A stretch of DNA of 38,900 nucleotides, taken from Rhodobacteraceae bacterium UBA2776. Its GTDB lineage: Bacteria; Pseudomonadota; Alphaproteobacteria; Rhodobacterales; Rhodobacteraceae. Position numbers and translations under genes: made by a program. A model generated the notes under the pieces. That model made no database searches, was not told the DNA's origin, and saw only the letters and a program-made list of their open reading frames with translations. The DNA is taken from NCBI GenBank assembly GCA_002352425.1, contig DEIK01000105.1, forward strand, positions 1,648 through 40,547. The letters are read 5' to 3'. Positions 16,491 to 24,564 of this stretch are shown here, in pieces (position 1 is the first letter of the stretch; the number at the start of each line of letters is the position of its first letter).

Positions 16491-17303
16491 ATGGCGGTAG
16501 GTATTTTCGATTCAGGGCTGGGCGGCCTTACCGTGCTGGATGCGGTCAGCAAACGGTTGCCCGATGTACCGTTCGTCTACCTCGGAGATTCCGCAAATGC
16601 CCCTTATGGGGTGCGTGACGCTGATGACGTTTACAACCTGACCAAAGCCTCGGTTGAACGGTTGTGGGAGGCCGGATGCGATCTGGTGATTCTGGCCTGC
16701 AACACCGCAAGTGCGGCGGCCCTGCGCCGGATGCAAGAACAGGGCATACCCCCGGGCAAGCGGGTTCTGGGCGTGTTTGTGCCACTGATCGAGGCGCTGA
16801 CGGAACGCGAATGGGGCGATAATTCACCGCCTCGTGAGGTGGATGTGAAACATGTCGCGCTGTTTGCGACCCCCGCCACGGTCGCCAGCCGGGCGTTCCA
16901 GCGCGAATTGGCCTTTCGCGCGATTGGCGTTGATGTCGAGGCGCAAGCCTGCGGCGGGGTTGTCGACGCCATCGAGGATGGGGACGAAATACTGGCCGAA
17001 GCCATGGTGCGCAGCCATGTCGAGGCCTTGATGCGCAAGATGCCAAAACCAGAGGCGGCGATTTTGGGCTGCACCCATTACCCCTTGATGGAAAAGCATT
17101 TTCAGGCGGCTTTGGGGGCCGATGTGAAGGTCTATTCGCAGGCTGATCTGGTGGCACAAAGCCTTGCCAACTATCTGGAACGCCACCCCAATATGATTGG
17201 TGAGGGCGCGGACAGGCTGTTTTTGACCACGGGCGATCCGGCGGCCGTGTCTAACCGTGCCACGCAGTTCCTGCGACGAAAGATCGCTTTCGAAGCTGCG
17301 TGA
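16491..17303 (+). CDS. murI: Glutamate racemase
   Basis: This 270-residue protein has all the family marks: GIFDSGLGGLTV (Asp7, Ser8), LGDSANAPYG, the first catalytic cysteine in ILACNTASAAAL (Cys70), and the second in ILGCTHYPLM (Cys194 with His196). It interconverts L- and D-glutamate in the cytosol, supplying D-Glu to peptidoglycan. A CGAGG ribosome site lies 7 bases upstream of the ATG. It is 65 bases downstream of the oxidoreductase gene and 54 bases upstream of argC on the same strand. Confidence 0.96.
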   Translation: MAVGIFDSGLGGLTVLDAVSKRLPDVPFVYLGDSANAPYGVRDADDVYNLTKASVERLWEAGCDLVILACNTASAAALRRMQEQGIPPGKRVLGVFVPLIEALTEREWGDNSPPREVDVKHVALFATPATVASRAFQRELAFRAIGVDVEAQACGGVVDAIEDGDEILAEAMVRSHVEALMRKMPKPEAAILGCTHYPLMEKHFQAALGADVKVYSQADLVAQSLANYLERHPNMIGEGADRLFLTTGDPAAVSNRATQFLRRKIAFEAA

Positions 17304-17357
17304 TTGCAGCACGTCCAAACACCTATTATATCGACATATGAAATGAGAGGTCCTGTC

Positions 17358-18386
17358 ATGACCCATAAAATCGCCATTCTTGGTGCCAGCGGCTACACCG
17401 GCGCCGAATTGGTCCGCCTGATCAGTAACCATCCTTTGATGGAAATCGTTGCCCTGTCGGGCGAGCGCAAGGCCGGCATGGCTTACCGCGATGTGTTCCC
17501 GCATCTGCGCCACCTTGACCTGCCCGACTTGGTGAAAATCGACGAGATTGATTTTGCTGACGTTGATCTGGCGTTCTGCGCCTTGCCTCATGCCACATCA
17601 CAAGCCGTGATCCGTGAACTGCCGCTGGATCTGAAAATCGTCGACTTGTCTGCTGATTTTCGGCTGCGCGACGTCGAGGAATACGCCAAATGGTATGGCA
17701 AACCGCATGGTGCCGCGCATTTGCAAGGCGAGGCGGTTTACGGGCTGACCGAGTTTTACCGCGAGGAAATTCGTGCCGCCCGTTTGGTGGCCGGCACGGG
17801 CTGTAACGCGGCCACAGGGCAATTGGCGTTGAATCCGCTGATGACGGGCGGGCTGATTGATCTGGACGACATCGTGATTGATCTAAAGGCGGCTGTGTCC
17901 GGGGCAGGGCGCGCGCTCAAGGAAAACCTGCTGCATGCGGAGTTGTCCGAGGGATACCACGCCTATGCTGTTGGCGGCACGCATCGGCATTTGGCCGAGT
18001 TTGATCAAGAATTTTCGCGCCACGCGGGCCGCCCTGTGAAGGTGCAATTCACCCCGCATTTGATACCTGCCAATCGCGGGATTTTGGCCACCATTTATGT
18101 GAAAGGTGACGCTGGGAAAATCCACGCGGCGCTTGATGCGGCCTATCGGGACGAGCCGTTCGTGCTGACTTTGCCTTTTGGCGAGGCCCCTTCAACCCGC
18201 CACATACGCGGCTCAAACTTTTGCCATATTGGTGTGGTGGCCGACCGCATCAATGGGCGCACGATCATCATCGCGGCCTTGGACAACTTGACCAAAGGGT
18301 CATCCGGCCAAGCCCTGCAAAACGCAAATCTAATGTTGGGAGAGGATGAAACAGCCGGTCTGATGGCCGCGCCTGTTTTTCCGTAA
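17358..18386 (+). CDS. argC: N-acetyl-gamma-glutamyl-phosphate reductase
   Basis: This 342-residue protein starts at the ATG at 17358, with GAGAGG 8 bases upstream; earlier TTG/ATG codons in frame would add residues before the NADP-binding motif ILGASGYTGAELVRL and are unlikely. It catalyses the NADPH-dependent reduction of N-acetylglutamyl phosphate in arginine synthesis. The active-site cysteine is Cys149 in AGTGCNAATGQLAL, and the essential His appears in FTPHLIPANRGI. The motif after the cysteine is GCNA where many ArgC enzymes have GCYP; I believe this variant is shared by relatives, so it is a lineage trait rather than damage. Confidence 0.95.
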   Translation: MTHKIAILGASGYTGAELVRLISNHPLMEIVALSGERKAGMAYRDVFPHLRHLDLPDLVKIDEIDFADVDLAFCALPHATSQAVIRELPLDLKIVDLSADFRLRDVEEYAKWYGKPHGAAHLQGEAVYGLTEFYREEIRAARLVAGTGCNAATGQLALNPLMTGGLIDLDDIVIDLKAAVSGAGRALKENLLHAELSEGYHAYAVGGTHRHLAEFDQEFSRHAGRPVKVQFTPHLIPANRGILATIYVKGDAGKIHAALDAAYRDEPFVLTLPFGEAPSTRHIRGSNFCHIGVVADRINGRTIIIAALDNLTKGSSGQALQNANLMLGEDETAGLMAAPVFP

Positions 18387-18392
18387 AGTGCC

Positions 18393-18851
18393 ATGAAGGG
18401 TTTAAAGAAAAAACGCCGGATACAAGTTATTCTGGTTGCTGTTGTGGCACTGGTGATTTCGACCGGGATGATCGGATATGCACTGCGTGATGGCATCAAC
18501 TATTTCAAAAGCCCATCTGAAATTGTCGCCGAAACACCGCCAGCCAGTCAAGTTTTGCGGGTGGGTGGCCTGGTCGAAGCTGGCTCGTTGATGCGTGGCC
18601 AAGGCGAAGCGATTACCTTTCGTATCACGGATGGCGGGGCCACGATTGATGCCAGCTTTACCGGCGTGTTGCCCGACCTGTTCAAAGAAGGGCAAGGCAC
18701 CGTCGCCACCGGAAGCTATGTTGATGGCGTGTTCTTGGCCACTGAAATTCTTGCCAAACACGATGAAAACTACATGCCAAAAGAGGTTGTCGATGCCCTG
18801 AAAGAACAGGGCGTTTACCAGGACCCTGATGCGGCAGAGAACGGTAGCTAA
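18393..18851 (+). CDS. ccmE: Cytochrome c maturation haem chaperone CcmE
   Basis: This 152-residue protein has a short basic N-terminus, one membrane anchor (about residues 9-31) and a periplasmic OB-fold domain with LRVGGLVEAGSLMRG and FTGVLPDLFKEGQGTVATG. The haem-binding histidine is His123 in AKHDENYMP, followed by the conserved tyrosine. CcmE takes haem covalently from CcmC and delivers it to the CcmF/H lyase for attachment to apocytochromes c. It starts 6 bases after argC. Its usual partner ccmF comes only after two phage-like lysis genes. Confidence 0.97.
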   Translation: MKGLKKKRRIQVILVAVVALVISTGMIGYALRDGINYFKSPSEIVAETPPASQVLRVGGLVEAGSLMRGQGEAITFRITDGGATIDASFTGVLPDLFKEGQGTVATGSYVDGVFLATEILAKHDENYMPKEVVDALKEQGVYQDPDAAENGS

Positions 18852-18859
18852 GGGCTAAA

Positions 18860-18896
18860 TTAACCAAATTTATACCATCCTCGCGGGCATTAACCA
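18860..18896 (+). promoter_or_regulatory. Two CtrA-like half-sites before the lysis cassette
   Basis: TTAACCA occurs at 18860-18866 and again at 18890-18896, 30 bases apart, in the 56-base gap before the muramidase gene. The alphaproteobacterial CtrA half-site is TTAACCAT, so each copy matches 7 of 8 positions. TTAA is also followed by TATA at CtrA-like spacing (N7). Binding is inferred only. Confidence 0.4.
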
Positions 18897-18907
18897 GCGG
18901 GGCCAAG

Positions 18908-19519
18908 ATGCATACAGTTCACCAAATCGCTACAGAAATCGTCGCCCGTGAAGGCGGCTATGTGAATGACCCGGACGATCCCGGCGGGGCCACAAACTTT
19001 GGCGTCACGATCCACACCATGCGCCGTTTGGGGCTGGATTTGACCCGCGACGGACGGGTTACCGAGGCTGATGTACGTGCCTTGAGCCGCAAACAGGCCG
19101 TCGACATTTTCATCACCCACTATTTCAAACGCCCCCATGTGGCGGAGCTGCCCGAAGTGCTGCACGCCAGCGTGTTTGACATGTATGTTAATGCCGGCGC
19201 CAATGCGGTCAAGATTTTGCAGCGCTTGCTGGTCGAGATGGGCCATGCGGTTGGTGTCGATGGCGGCATTGGGCCGCAAACTATTTCGGCAACCCAAACG
19301 GCCCATGCAGCCGCGCCGAACCATCTGGCCGATGCTTACGGGATAGCGCGACGTAATTATTACTATGCCTTGGCCGATGCACGTCCGGCCAGCCGCAAAT
19401 ACGCCCGTCGCCGCGATGGTGGCAAAGGCGGCTGGATCAAACGGGCTGAAGAATTTATCGCACCTAGGTTCCATCTCACAAGTGATGAACATCGCAGGAG
19501 GATTGCAAAATGGGTTTGA
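18908..19519 (+). CDS. GH108-type N-acetylmuramidase (endolysin of GTA/phage lysis type)
   Basis: This 203-residue protein has the GH108 muramidase signature at the N-terminus: IATEIVAREGGYVNDPDDPGG, then TNFGVTI, with the catalytic Glu15 in EGGY. A C-terminal peptidoglycan-binding-like part follows (VDGGIGPQTI; YGIARRNYYYAL). No signal peptide is apparent, so it would need a holin or similar route to reach peptidoglycan. The holin gene overlaps its 3' end by 10 bases. From memory, Rhodobacter capsulatus uses a pair of this type (rcc00555/rcc00556) for release of its gene transfer agent; assignment to that role here rests on family and gene order. Confidence 0.88.
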   Translation: MHTVHQIATEIVAREGGYVNDPDDPGGATNFGVTIHTMRRLGLDLTRDGRVTEADVRALSRKQAVDIFITHYFKRPHVAELPEVLHASVFDMYVNAGANAVKILQRLLVEMGHAVGVDGGIGPQTISATQTAHAAAPNHLADAYGIARRNYYYALADARPASRKYARRRDGGKGGWIKRAEEFIAPRFHLTSDEHRRRIAKWV

Positions 19520-20058
19520 TCGAAAGATTGTTTTCATTGGTTTTCGGCGGCGGACGCAATGTGGTGCGCGAAACCGCGGAAGTGTTTCGCGAAAACGCCG
19601 AGGCCAGTGCGGCCCGTGAAACACAGTTGCAAACCGCCACTTTGACCCAGCACGGCCAAGAGTTTAATCACCCGCAAAAGGGCGGGTTTGACCAGTTCAT
19701 GGACGGCATTAACCGCTTGCCACGTCCCTTGTTGGCCTTTGGCACCTTGGGGTTGTTCGTGACGGCGATGGTCGATCCAATCTGGTTTGCCACGCGCATG
19801 CAAGGCTTGGCGCTGGTACCAGAACCTCTGTGGTGGCTGCTGGGTGCCATTGTGTCGTTCTATTTTGGTGCGCGGCATCAGTTTAAGGGGCAAGAGTTCC
19901 AACGTTCGATCACCGAAACCATGCTGCGGGTGCCGCAGGTTGTTGAAAACATCCGCAGTTTGAATGCGCTTAGCCCCAGCGTTGCAGATCACGATTTGGG
20001 CAAGTTCGCGGCCAAGGCGGACGGCAACGCAGCCCTTTCCGAGTGGTCAGGCAGATAA
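19510..20058 (+). CDS. Holin of the 3-TM gene-transfer-agent release family
   Basis: This 182-residue protein has a charged N-terminal region and then hydrophobic segments near residues 70-90 (RPLLAFGTLGLFVTAMVDPIWF) and 112-130 (PEPLWWLLGAIVSFYFGARHQF). The block FMDGINRLPRPLLAFGTLGLF...LVPEPLWWLLG is characteristic of the family named for release of gene transfer agents (Pfam family GTA_holin_3TM). It should form lesions in the inner membrane that let the muramidase through. The ATG overlaps the muramidase stop, and a perfect AGGAGG sits ahead of it, so the two are translated together. Both lie between ccmE and ccmF. Confidence 0.9.
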   Translation: MGLIERLFSLVFGGGRNVVRETAEVFRENAEASAARETQLQTATLTQHGQEFNHPQKGGFDQFMDGINRLPRPLLAFGTLGLFVTAMVDPIWFATRMQGLALVPEPLWWLLGAIVSFYFGARHQFKGQEFQRSITETMLRVPQVVENIRSLNALSPSVADHDLGKFAAKADGNAALSEWSGR

Positions 20059-20205
20059 ATGGCCGTCAACACGGGGCAGGGACAACATCCACAACACCTG
20101 CGCCCATGTAATGGCGTGAAAAACGCACCCCATTGTGACAATGCGCCCCTGCAAAATGCGTGAATTACCGTTGGCCTAGGCGTCGGATGCGCTTATGAAG
20201 GGGGC

Positions 20206-22182
20206 ATGATTATTGAACTTGGCCATTTCGCCCTGATCCTCGCTTTCGCTGTTGCCCTTGTGCAGGCGATCATTCCTCTTATCGGCGCGCATAAGCGGTG
20301 GCCGGGCTGGATGGCTGTCTCAATCCCTGCGGCCAATGCGCAGTTCTTCTTGACGGCCTTTGCCTTTGCGGCGTTGACCTATGCTTTTGTGACTTCGGAT
20401 TTTTCGCTCAAAGTGGTCGTGCAAAATTCGCATACCGCCAAGCCGATGCTTTACAAAGTGGCCGGTGTTTGGGGCAATCACGAAGGCTCGATGCTGCTTT
20501 GGGTGTTGATCCTTACCTTGTTTGGCGCTTGTGCCGCGTGGTTTGGCGGCAATCTGCCGCCGACCTTGCGGGCACGTGTGTTGGCGGTGCAATCCTCAAT
20601 TGGGGCCGCTTTCCTTGGCTTTGTTTTGTTCACGTCTAACCCGTTTACACGCCTGCAAAACCCGCCCTTTGACGGGCAGGGCTTGAACCCGTTGTTGCAA
20701 GACCCTGGGCTCGCATTTCACCCGCCGTTTTTGTATTTGGGCTATGTCGGGCTGTCGATGTCGTTCAGCTTTGCCGTGGCAGCCTTGATCGAGGGGCGCG
20801 TCGATGCGGCCTGGGCCAGATGGGTGCGCCCCTGGACGTTGGCGGCGTGGATATTCCTGACCATCGGCATCGCGCTTGGCTCATGGTGGGCCTATTACGA
20901 ATTGGGTTGGGGCGGTTTTTGGTTCTGGGATTCGGTCGAGAACGCGTCCTTTATGCCGTGGTTGATCGCTGTGGCATTGCTGCATTCTGCAATTGTGGTC
21001 GAAAAGCGAGAGTCCCTGAAAAGCTGGACCATCCTGTTGGCCATCCTTGCCTTCGGGTTCTCGCTGATCGGCGCATTTATCGTGCGCTCGGGCATCCTGA
21101 CTTCGGTGCATGCCTTTGCAACGGACCCCGAACGCGGCGTCTATATCCTGTTCATCACGGCATTTTTCACCGGTGGATCACTGATCCTGTTCGCCATCCG
21201 CGCCCAGGCGATGGAGGCAAAGGGTATCTTTTCAATGGCCAGCCGCGAGACCGCCTTGGTGTTGAACAACGTCTTGCTGGCCGTCGCGGCTTTTGTGGTG
21301 TTTATCGGCACAGTCTGGCCGCTGGTGGCGGAAGTTGCGTTTGATCGCAAACTGTCGGTCGGCGCGCCATTTTTCAACATGGCCTTTACACCCTTCATGG
21401 TCGCACTGGCGGTGATCCTGCCAATTGGTGCGATCCTGCCGTGGAAACGGGCCCGCTTGGCACGCGCGATAAAGTCGATGTCGGGCCTGATTGCATTGGC
21501 TTTGGCCGCCGGTGTTTTGATCTGGTCAATGCAGACCGGACGCACGGCACTTGGTCCCGTTGGTGGCGCATTGGGTGTCTGGCTGGTGCTGGGCGCGATC
21601 AAGGATTTGTGGATGCGCACAGGGCGCAACGGGTTTTCTGCCCGCGTCACGCGAATGTTTAAACTGCCCCGTGCGGATTGGGGCAAGGCAATGGCGCATG
21701 GCGGCTTTGGCATTGCCATCACCGGTATTGCCTGCTTGACCGCTTGGTCCGAAGAGGACATCCGCGTCGCCAACCTGAATGAGCCCTTCACCGTGGGTAC
21801 GTTGGAGGTTACTTTGCTCGACGTATCGCGTTTGCAGGGGCCGAACTATGTCACCACCATGGGGGAAATGTCGGTGACTGAAAACGGCAAGTTGATCACA
21901 ATGCTAAAACCCGAGAAACGGGTCTATCCGGTACAGGCCATGCCCACCACCGAAGCCGCCATCCACAACGGGTTTTTGCGCGACATCTACTTGGTGATTG
22001 GCGATGCCCAACAGGGTGGCGGTTGGGCAGTGCGCACCTACATAAAACCTTTTGCCAGCTGGATTTGGGCGGGGTGCATCGTCATGGCGCTTGGTGGAAT
22101 GGTCAGCCTAACGGATCGACGCTATCGTGTTGCCGCGGGCGCGCGTAAACAGCGCAGAACCGCAATGGCGGCGGCGGAGTAA
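20206..22182 (+). CDS. ccmF: Cytochrome c haem lyase subunit CcmF
   Basis: This 658-residue inner-membrane protein has many transmembrane helices. It carries the haem-handling WWD-type domain (GWGGFWFWDSVENASFMPWL, about residues 239-258), where many homologues have Pro instead of Ser in WDPVENAS. Conserved stretches include GVWGNHEGSMLLWVLIL, PPFLYLGYVGLSMSF and GILTSVHAFATDP. Together with CcmH it attaches haem to CXXCH motifs in the periplasm. It is separated from ccmE by the lysis cassette and 147 bases, so it may have its own promoter; it is followed by ccmH after 5 bases. Confidence 0.97.
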   Translation: MIIELGHFALILAFAVALVQAIIPLIGAHKRWPGWMAVSIPAANAQFFLTAFAFAALTYAFVTSDFSLKVVVQNSHTAKPMLYKVAGVWGNHEGSMLLWVLILTLFGACAAWFGGNLPPTLRARVLAVQSSIGAAFLGFVLFTSNPFTRLQNPPFDGQGLNPLLQDPGLAFHPPFLYLGYVGLSMSFSFAVAALIEGRVDAAWARWVRPWTLAAWIFLTIGIALGSWWAYYELGWGGFWFWDSVENASFMPWLIAVALLHSAIVVEKRESLKSWTILLAILAFGFSLIGAFIVRSGILTSVHAFATDPERGVYILFITAFFTGGSLILFAIRAQAMEAKGIFSMASRETALVLNNVLLAVAAFVVFIGTVWPLVAEVAFDRKLSVGAPFFNMAFTPFMVALAVILPIGAILPWKRARLARAIKSMSGLIALALAAGVLIWSMQTGRTALGPVGGALGVWLVLGAIKDLWMRTGRNGFSARVTRMFKLPRADWGKAMAHGGFGIAITGIACLTAWSEEDIRVANLNEPFTVGTLEVTLLDVSRLQGPNYVTTMGEMSVTENGKLITMLKPEKRVYPVQAMPTTEAAIHNGFLRDIYLVIGDAQQGGGWAVRTYIKPFASWIWAGCIVMALGGMVSLTDRRYRVAAGARKQRRTAMAAAE

Positions 22183-22187
22183 ATGGT

Positions 22188-22640
22188 ATGAAACATCTGA
22201 TCCTGATCCTCACCCTGTTGGCCAGCCCCGCATTTGCGGTGCAACCGGACGAAGTTCTATCTGACCCGGTGCTTGAGGCCCGCGCCCGCAGTTTGGGTCA
22301 AGAATTGCGCTGTGTGGTGTGTCAGGGCGAAAACATCGACGAATCCAATGCCGGCATCGCGCGCGATTTGCGCCTGCTGGTGCGCGAACGTTTGGTGGCG
22401 GGCGAATCCGATCAGGAAATTTTGGATTTCGTGGTCGACCGCTATGGCGAATATGTATTGATGCGCCCAACTTGGGCGGGCTCAAACATCATCCTTTACA
22501 TTTCCGGACCAGCCTTGTTGCTTTTCGCACTTTTTGCCGGGTTCTTTTACTTGCGTGGCCGCGGCCGGGCCCAATATACGACGGATGCTGAACTCTCACA
22601 GGTTGAAGAAGCCCGGCTGGCCGAGATTCTAAAAGAATAA
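22188..22640 (+). CDS. ccmH: Cytochrome c maturation thiol oxidoreductase CcmH (CcmL-like)
   Basis: This 150-residue protein has a cleavable signal peptide (HLILILTLLASPAFA) and the redox motif LRCVVC (Cys42, Cys45) within ELRCVVCQGENIDESNAGIARDLR. A conserved FVVDRYGEYVLMRP segment and one C-terminal membrane anchor (about residues 102-122) complete the CcmH/CycL fold. In the periplasm it reduces or holds apocytochrome c cysteines for haem ligation. It follows ccmF by 5 bases. No CcmI-type TPR extension is present, so CcmI would be encoded elsewhere. Confidence 0.96.
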   Translation: MKHLILILTLLASPAFAVQPDEVLSDPVLEARARSLGQELRCVVCQGENIDESNAGIARDLRLLVRERLVAGESDQEILDFVVDRYGEYVLMRPTWAGSNIILYISGPALLLFALFAGFFYLRGRGRAQYTTDAELSQVEEARLAEILKE

Positions 22641-22720
22641 GCCAAAGAATTACGCAATGTTGCTCTTTCAATTGCCTGTCAAGCCGGTATCCCTATGGGC
22701 AAAGCTATTGGAGACGCGAG

Positions 22721-23497
22721 ATGAATTATACCACAATCCTGCTGACTGTTCGTGACGATGTCGCGGTTTTGACGATGAACCGTCCTGATGTGATGAACGC
22801 ATTGAGCACCCAAATGAGAGCCGAAATCACCCATGCAGTGAACGAAGCTGGCAAAACCGCACGGGTGTTGGTGATCACCGGCAAGGGCCGCGCCTTTTGT
22901 TCGGGACAGGATTTGGGCGACCGTGCCAATGCCGCTGATATTGATCTGGAGCGTACGCTGCGGGACGAATATATGCCGATGCTGACAGCGATCTTTGACT
23001 GCCCAATCCCGACGATTGCCGCTGTGAACGGTGCGGCTGCCGGGGCCGGGGCCAATCTTGCGCTGGCCGCCGACGTGGTGATTGCCACAAAATCTGCGGT
23101 GTTCCTGCAGGCCTTCACCCGCATCGGGCTGATCCCTGACGCCGGCGGCACCTATTGGTTGCCTCGCCAAATGGGCGCGGCCAAGGCAATGGGGGCGGCA
23201 CTGTTTGCCGAACCCATCAAAGCCCAGCAAGCTGCTGATTGGGGCATGATCTGGGAAGCCGTGGAGGATGACGCCTTTGCCGACCATTGGTATGCGCGCG
23301 CCACCAAACTGGCCAAAGGCCCAACCGCTGCCTATGCCCGTGTAAAAGAGGCAATTCGCGGATCCTTTGACAGTTCTATGGATGAGCAATTGGCCTTGGA
23401 AGCGCGCTTGCAAGGCGAGGCTGGAAAAACGCGCGACTTTAAAGAAGGCGTGCTGGCGTTCCTCGAGAATCGCCCTGCAAATTTTGAGGGCCGCTAA
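22721..23497 (+). CDS. Enoyl-CoA hydratase/isomerase, PaaG-like
   Basis: This 258-residue crotonase-fold enzyme has the oxyanion-hole motifs KGRAFCSGQDLGDR and AAVNGAAAGAGANLALAADVV. The catalytic acid lies in FTRIGLIPDAGGTYWLPRQMG. The Asp in IPDAGG, and no Glu in the position used by typical hydratases, points to the PaaG group, which isomerises 1,2-epoxyphenylacetyl-CoA to an oxepin in phenylacetate catabolism. No other paa genes are nearby, so assignment to that pathway is tentative. It lies 80 bases downstream of ccmH and is followed by a hairpin terminator. Confidence 0.88.
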   Translation: MNYTTILLTVRDDVAVLTMNRPDVMNALSTQMRAEITHAVNEAGKTARVLVITGKGRAFCSGQDLGDRANAADIDLERTLRDEYMPMLTAIFDCPIPTIAAVNGAAAGAGANLALAADVVIATKSAVFLQAFTRIGLIPDAGGTYWLPRQMGAAKAMGAALFAEPIKAQQAADWGMIWEAVEDDAFADHWYARATKLAKGPTAAYARVKEAIRGSFDSSMDEQLALEARLQGEAGKTRDFKEGVLAFLENRPANFEGR

Positions 23498-23518
23498 GCC
23501 CCCAAACCGCAAACAGAT

Positions 23519-23564
23519 CGTCCGGCAATGTTCCGACAATTGCAACAGGGCCGGACGTTGTTTT
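23519..23564 (+). terminator. Terminator after PaaG-like gene
   Basis: Inverted repeat CGTCCGGC ... GCCGGACG (arms 8 bp, spacer about 23) is followed on the plus strand by TTGTTTT. It lies between the convergent PaaG-like gene and the small exported-protein gene and may serve both. Confidence 0.55.
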
Positions 23565-23571
23565 CAAGTCG

Positions 23572-23994
23572 CTATGATCCGTTGCGTTTCAGAACCTGGC
23601 GGTCCAATTTGCCGCCCGCAGGTTTTGCGCCAGCGCCAACAGTCGAGTTGGTATCAGGCTGCATGATCATGAGATCAGTGTTCAACACAGGTTTGGTCAT
23701 ATTGCCACCACGGTCGCGAATGGGCGTCACAGGTTCTGTGTAACAGCCATCAGGCTCGCCACGCTGGCTGTTGTCACAATCGGTTATCTCGTCCGTTACA
23801 GGGTTCCAGCAAGACGTGACGCCGCCTGAATTTACCACAACGCCGCCATCCATGACGCAGACGGATAATTTGTGCCCATCATCAAAGGTCACTTCGCTGG
23901 CATGTAACGCGGTTACGCTGGGCAAAGACAACAAGGCGCTTGTGACAAGAACTGTGGTAATATTGCTAAAGGCTTTAAGGGTAATGCTAGTCAT
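23572..23994 (-). CDS. Small exported protein, function unknown
   Basis: This 140-residue protein starts at the ATG at 23994, which has GGAG 6-7 bases upstream; an earlier ATG would add 59 unlikely residues. It has a signal peptide (hydrophobic core around residues 10-30, likely cleavage after ALHA). The mature part begins SEVTFDDGHKLSVCVMDGGVVVNSGG, contains four cysteines (CVMD, SCWN, DCDN, GCYT) that could form two disulfides, and ends in a basic tail. I do not recognise the family. Three tandem 14-bp repeats lie about 65 bases upstream of the start. Confidence 0.65.
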   Translation of the reverse strand: MTSITLKAFSNITTVLVTSALLSLPSVTALHASEVTFDDGHKLSVCVMDGGVVVNSGGVTSCWNPVTDEITDCDNSQRGEPDGCYTEPVTPIRDRGGNMTKPVLNTDLMIMQPDTNSTVGAGAKPAGGKLDRQVLKRNGS

Positions 23995-24058
23995 TTCATT
24001 TCTCCAAATATTGGTGATCTGGCCTTTTATTGAGGGCCAAGTGGGATGGGATGATGCG

Positions 24059-24100
24059 TGTTTGCATTGTGCTGTTTGCATCGTGTTGTTTGCATCGTGT
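24059..24100. repeat. Three tandem 14-bp repeats upstream of the exported-protein gene
   Basis: The unit TGTTTGCATCGTGT occurs twice exactly (24073-24086 and 24087-24100), preceded by a copy with two mismatches (TGTTTGCATTGTGC, 24059-24072). The array lies 65-107 bases upstream of the ATG at 23994. The 14-bp period is not a whole number of helical turns. Slippage products or operator sites are both possible. Confidence 0.8.
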
Positions 24101-24234
24101 AAATTCGATGCCCCAACGTGGCCCCATCCCCGAATGTTAAACAATATCCAGCCAAGGTTATTGAATAGCATGGTGCGAAGGCGACGTAATGCGCTGTTTT
24201 AAAGGCATAAAAACTTGCAATTTTGAAATTGGTT

Positions 24235-24564
24235 TCAGGCGGCGGAAATCGCTTTGATCAAACCAGATCGGCCAAAGGCACAGGCATTGACCGCCGTGGT
24301 GGCAGGCCAGTCAAGCATCTTCATCCCGCCATCAAACACCCGCACCGCGCGATCCAGCTGTTTGCTGATCTGTTGGGAAAGCGGGCGGGATTTGTCGGCC
24401 TGACTTTGTAAGTGTTGGTAATTTCGAAACCCGGCCGCGCGGGCGATCATGCCAAGGAACGTCAGATGGCTTGGGCGATCCTCGTTTTCAGGGAGTTGCT
24501 TGCGTAGAGACGTGGCAAACCCCTAAAGGTCGGTAATTTGCAGAGGTATGTGATCACGTGACAT
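24235..24564 (-). pseudogene. Broken DUF2087-like gene
   Basis: Reading from an ATG at 24564, the frame begins MSRDHIPLQITDL, then meets a TAG at 24525-24523 where relatives I recall have an ordinary residue. It continues in the same frame with GFATSLRKQL ... PSHLTFLGMIARAAGFRNYQHLQ and RVFDGGMKMLDWPA to a stop at 24235. This matches the N-terminal part of a common family of putative DNA-binding proteins annotated with a C-terminal DUF2087 domain, but that C-terminal domain is missing. With an early nonsense codon and a missing end, the gene is most likely dead. A short product restarting at the ATG at 24450 is possible but doubtful. Confidence 0.7.

Noticed and set aside
16824..17591. Minus-strand ORF of 255 codons across murI and argC
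   Set aside because: It spans two well-supported genes on the other strand, and its composition (His/Arg/Gln-rich) is that of a shadow frame.
22679..23545. Minus-strand ORF of 288 codons covering the PaaG-like gene
   Set aside because: The plus-strand gene has clear crotonase motifs; this frame is antisense with no family features.
24059..24100. The tandem repeats as a CRISPR array
   Set aside because: The units are 14 bp and directly abut with no spacers, and no cas genes are nearby.
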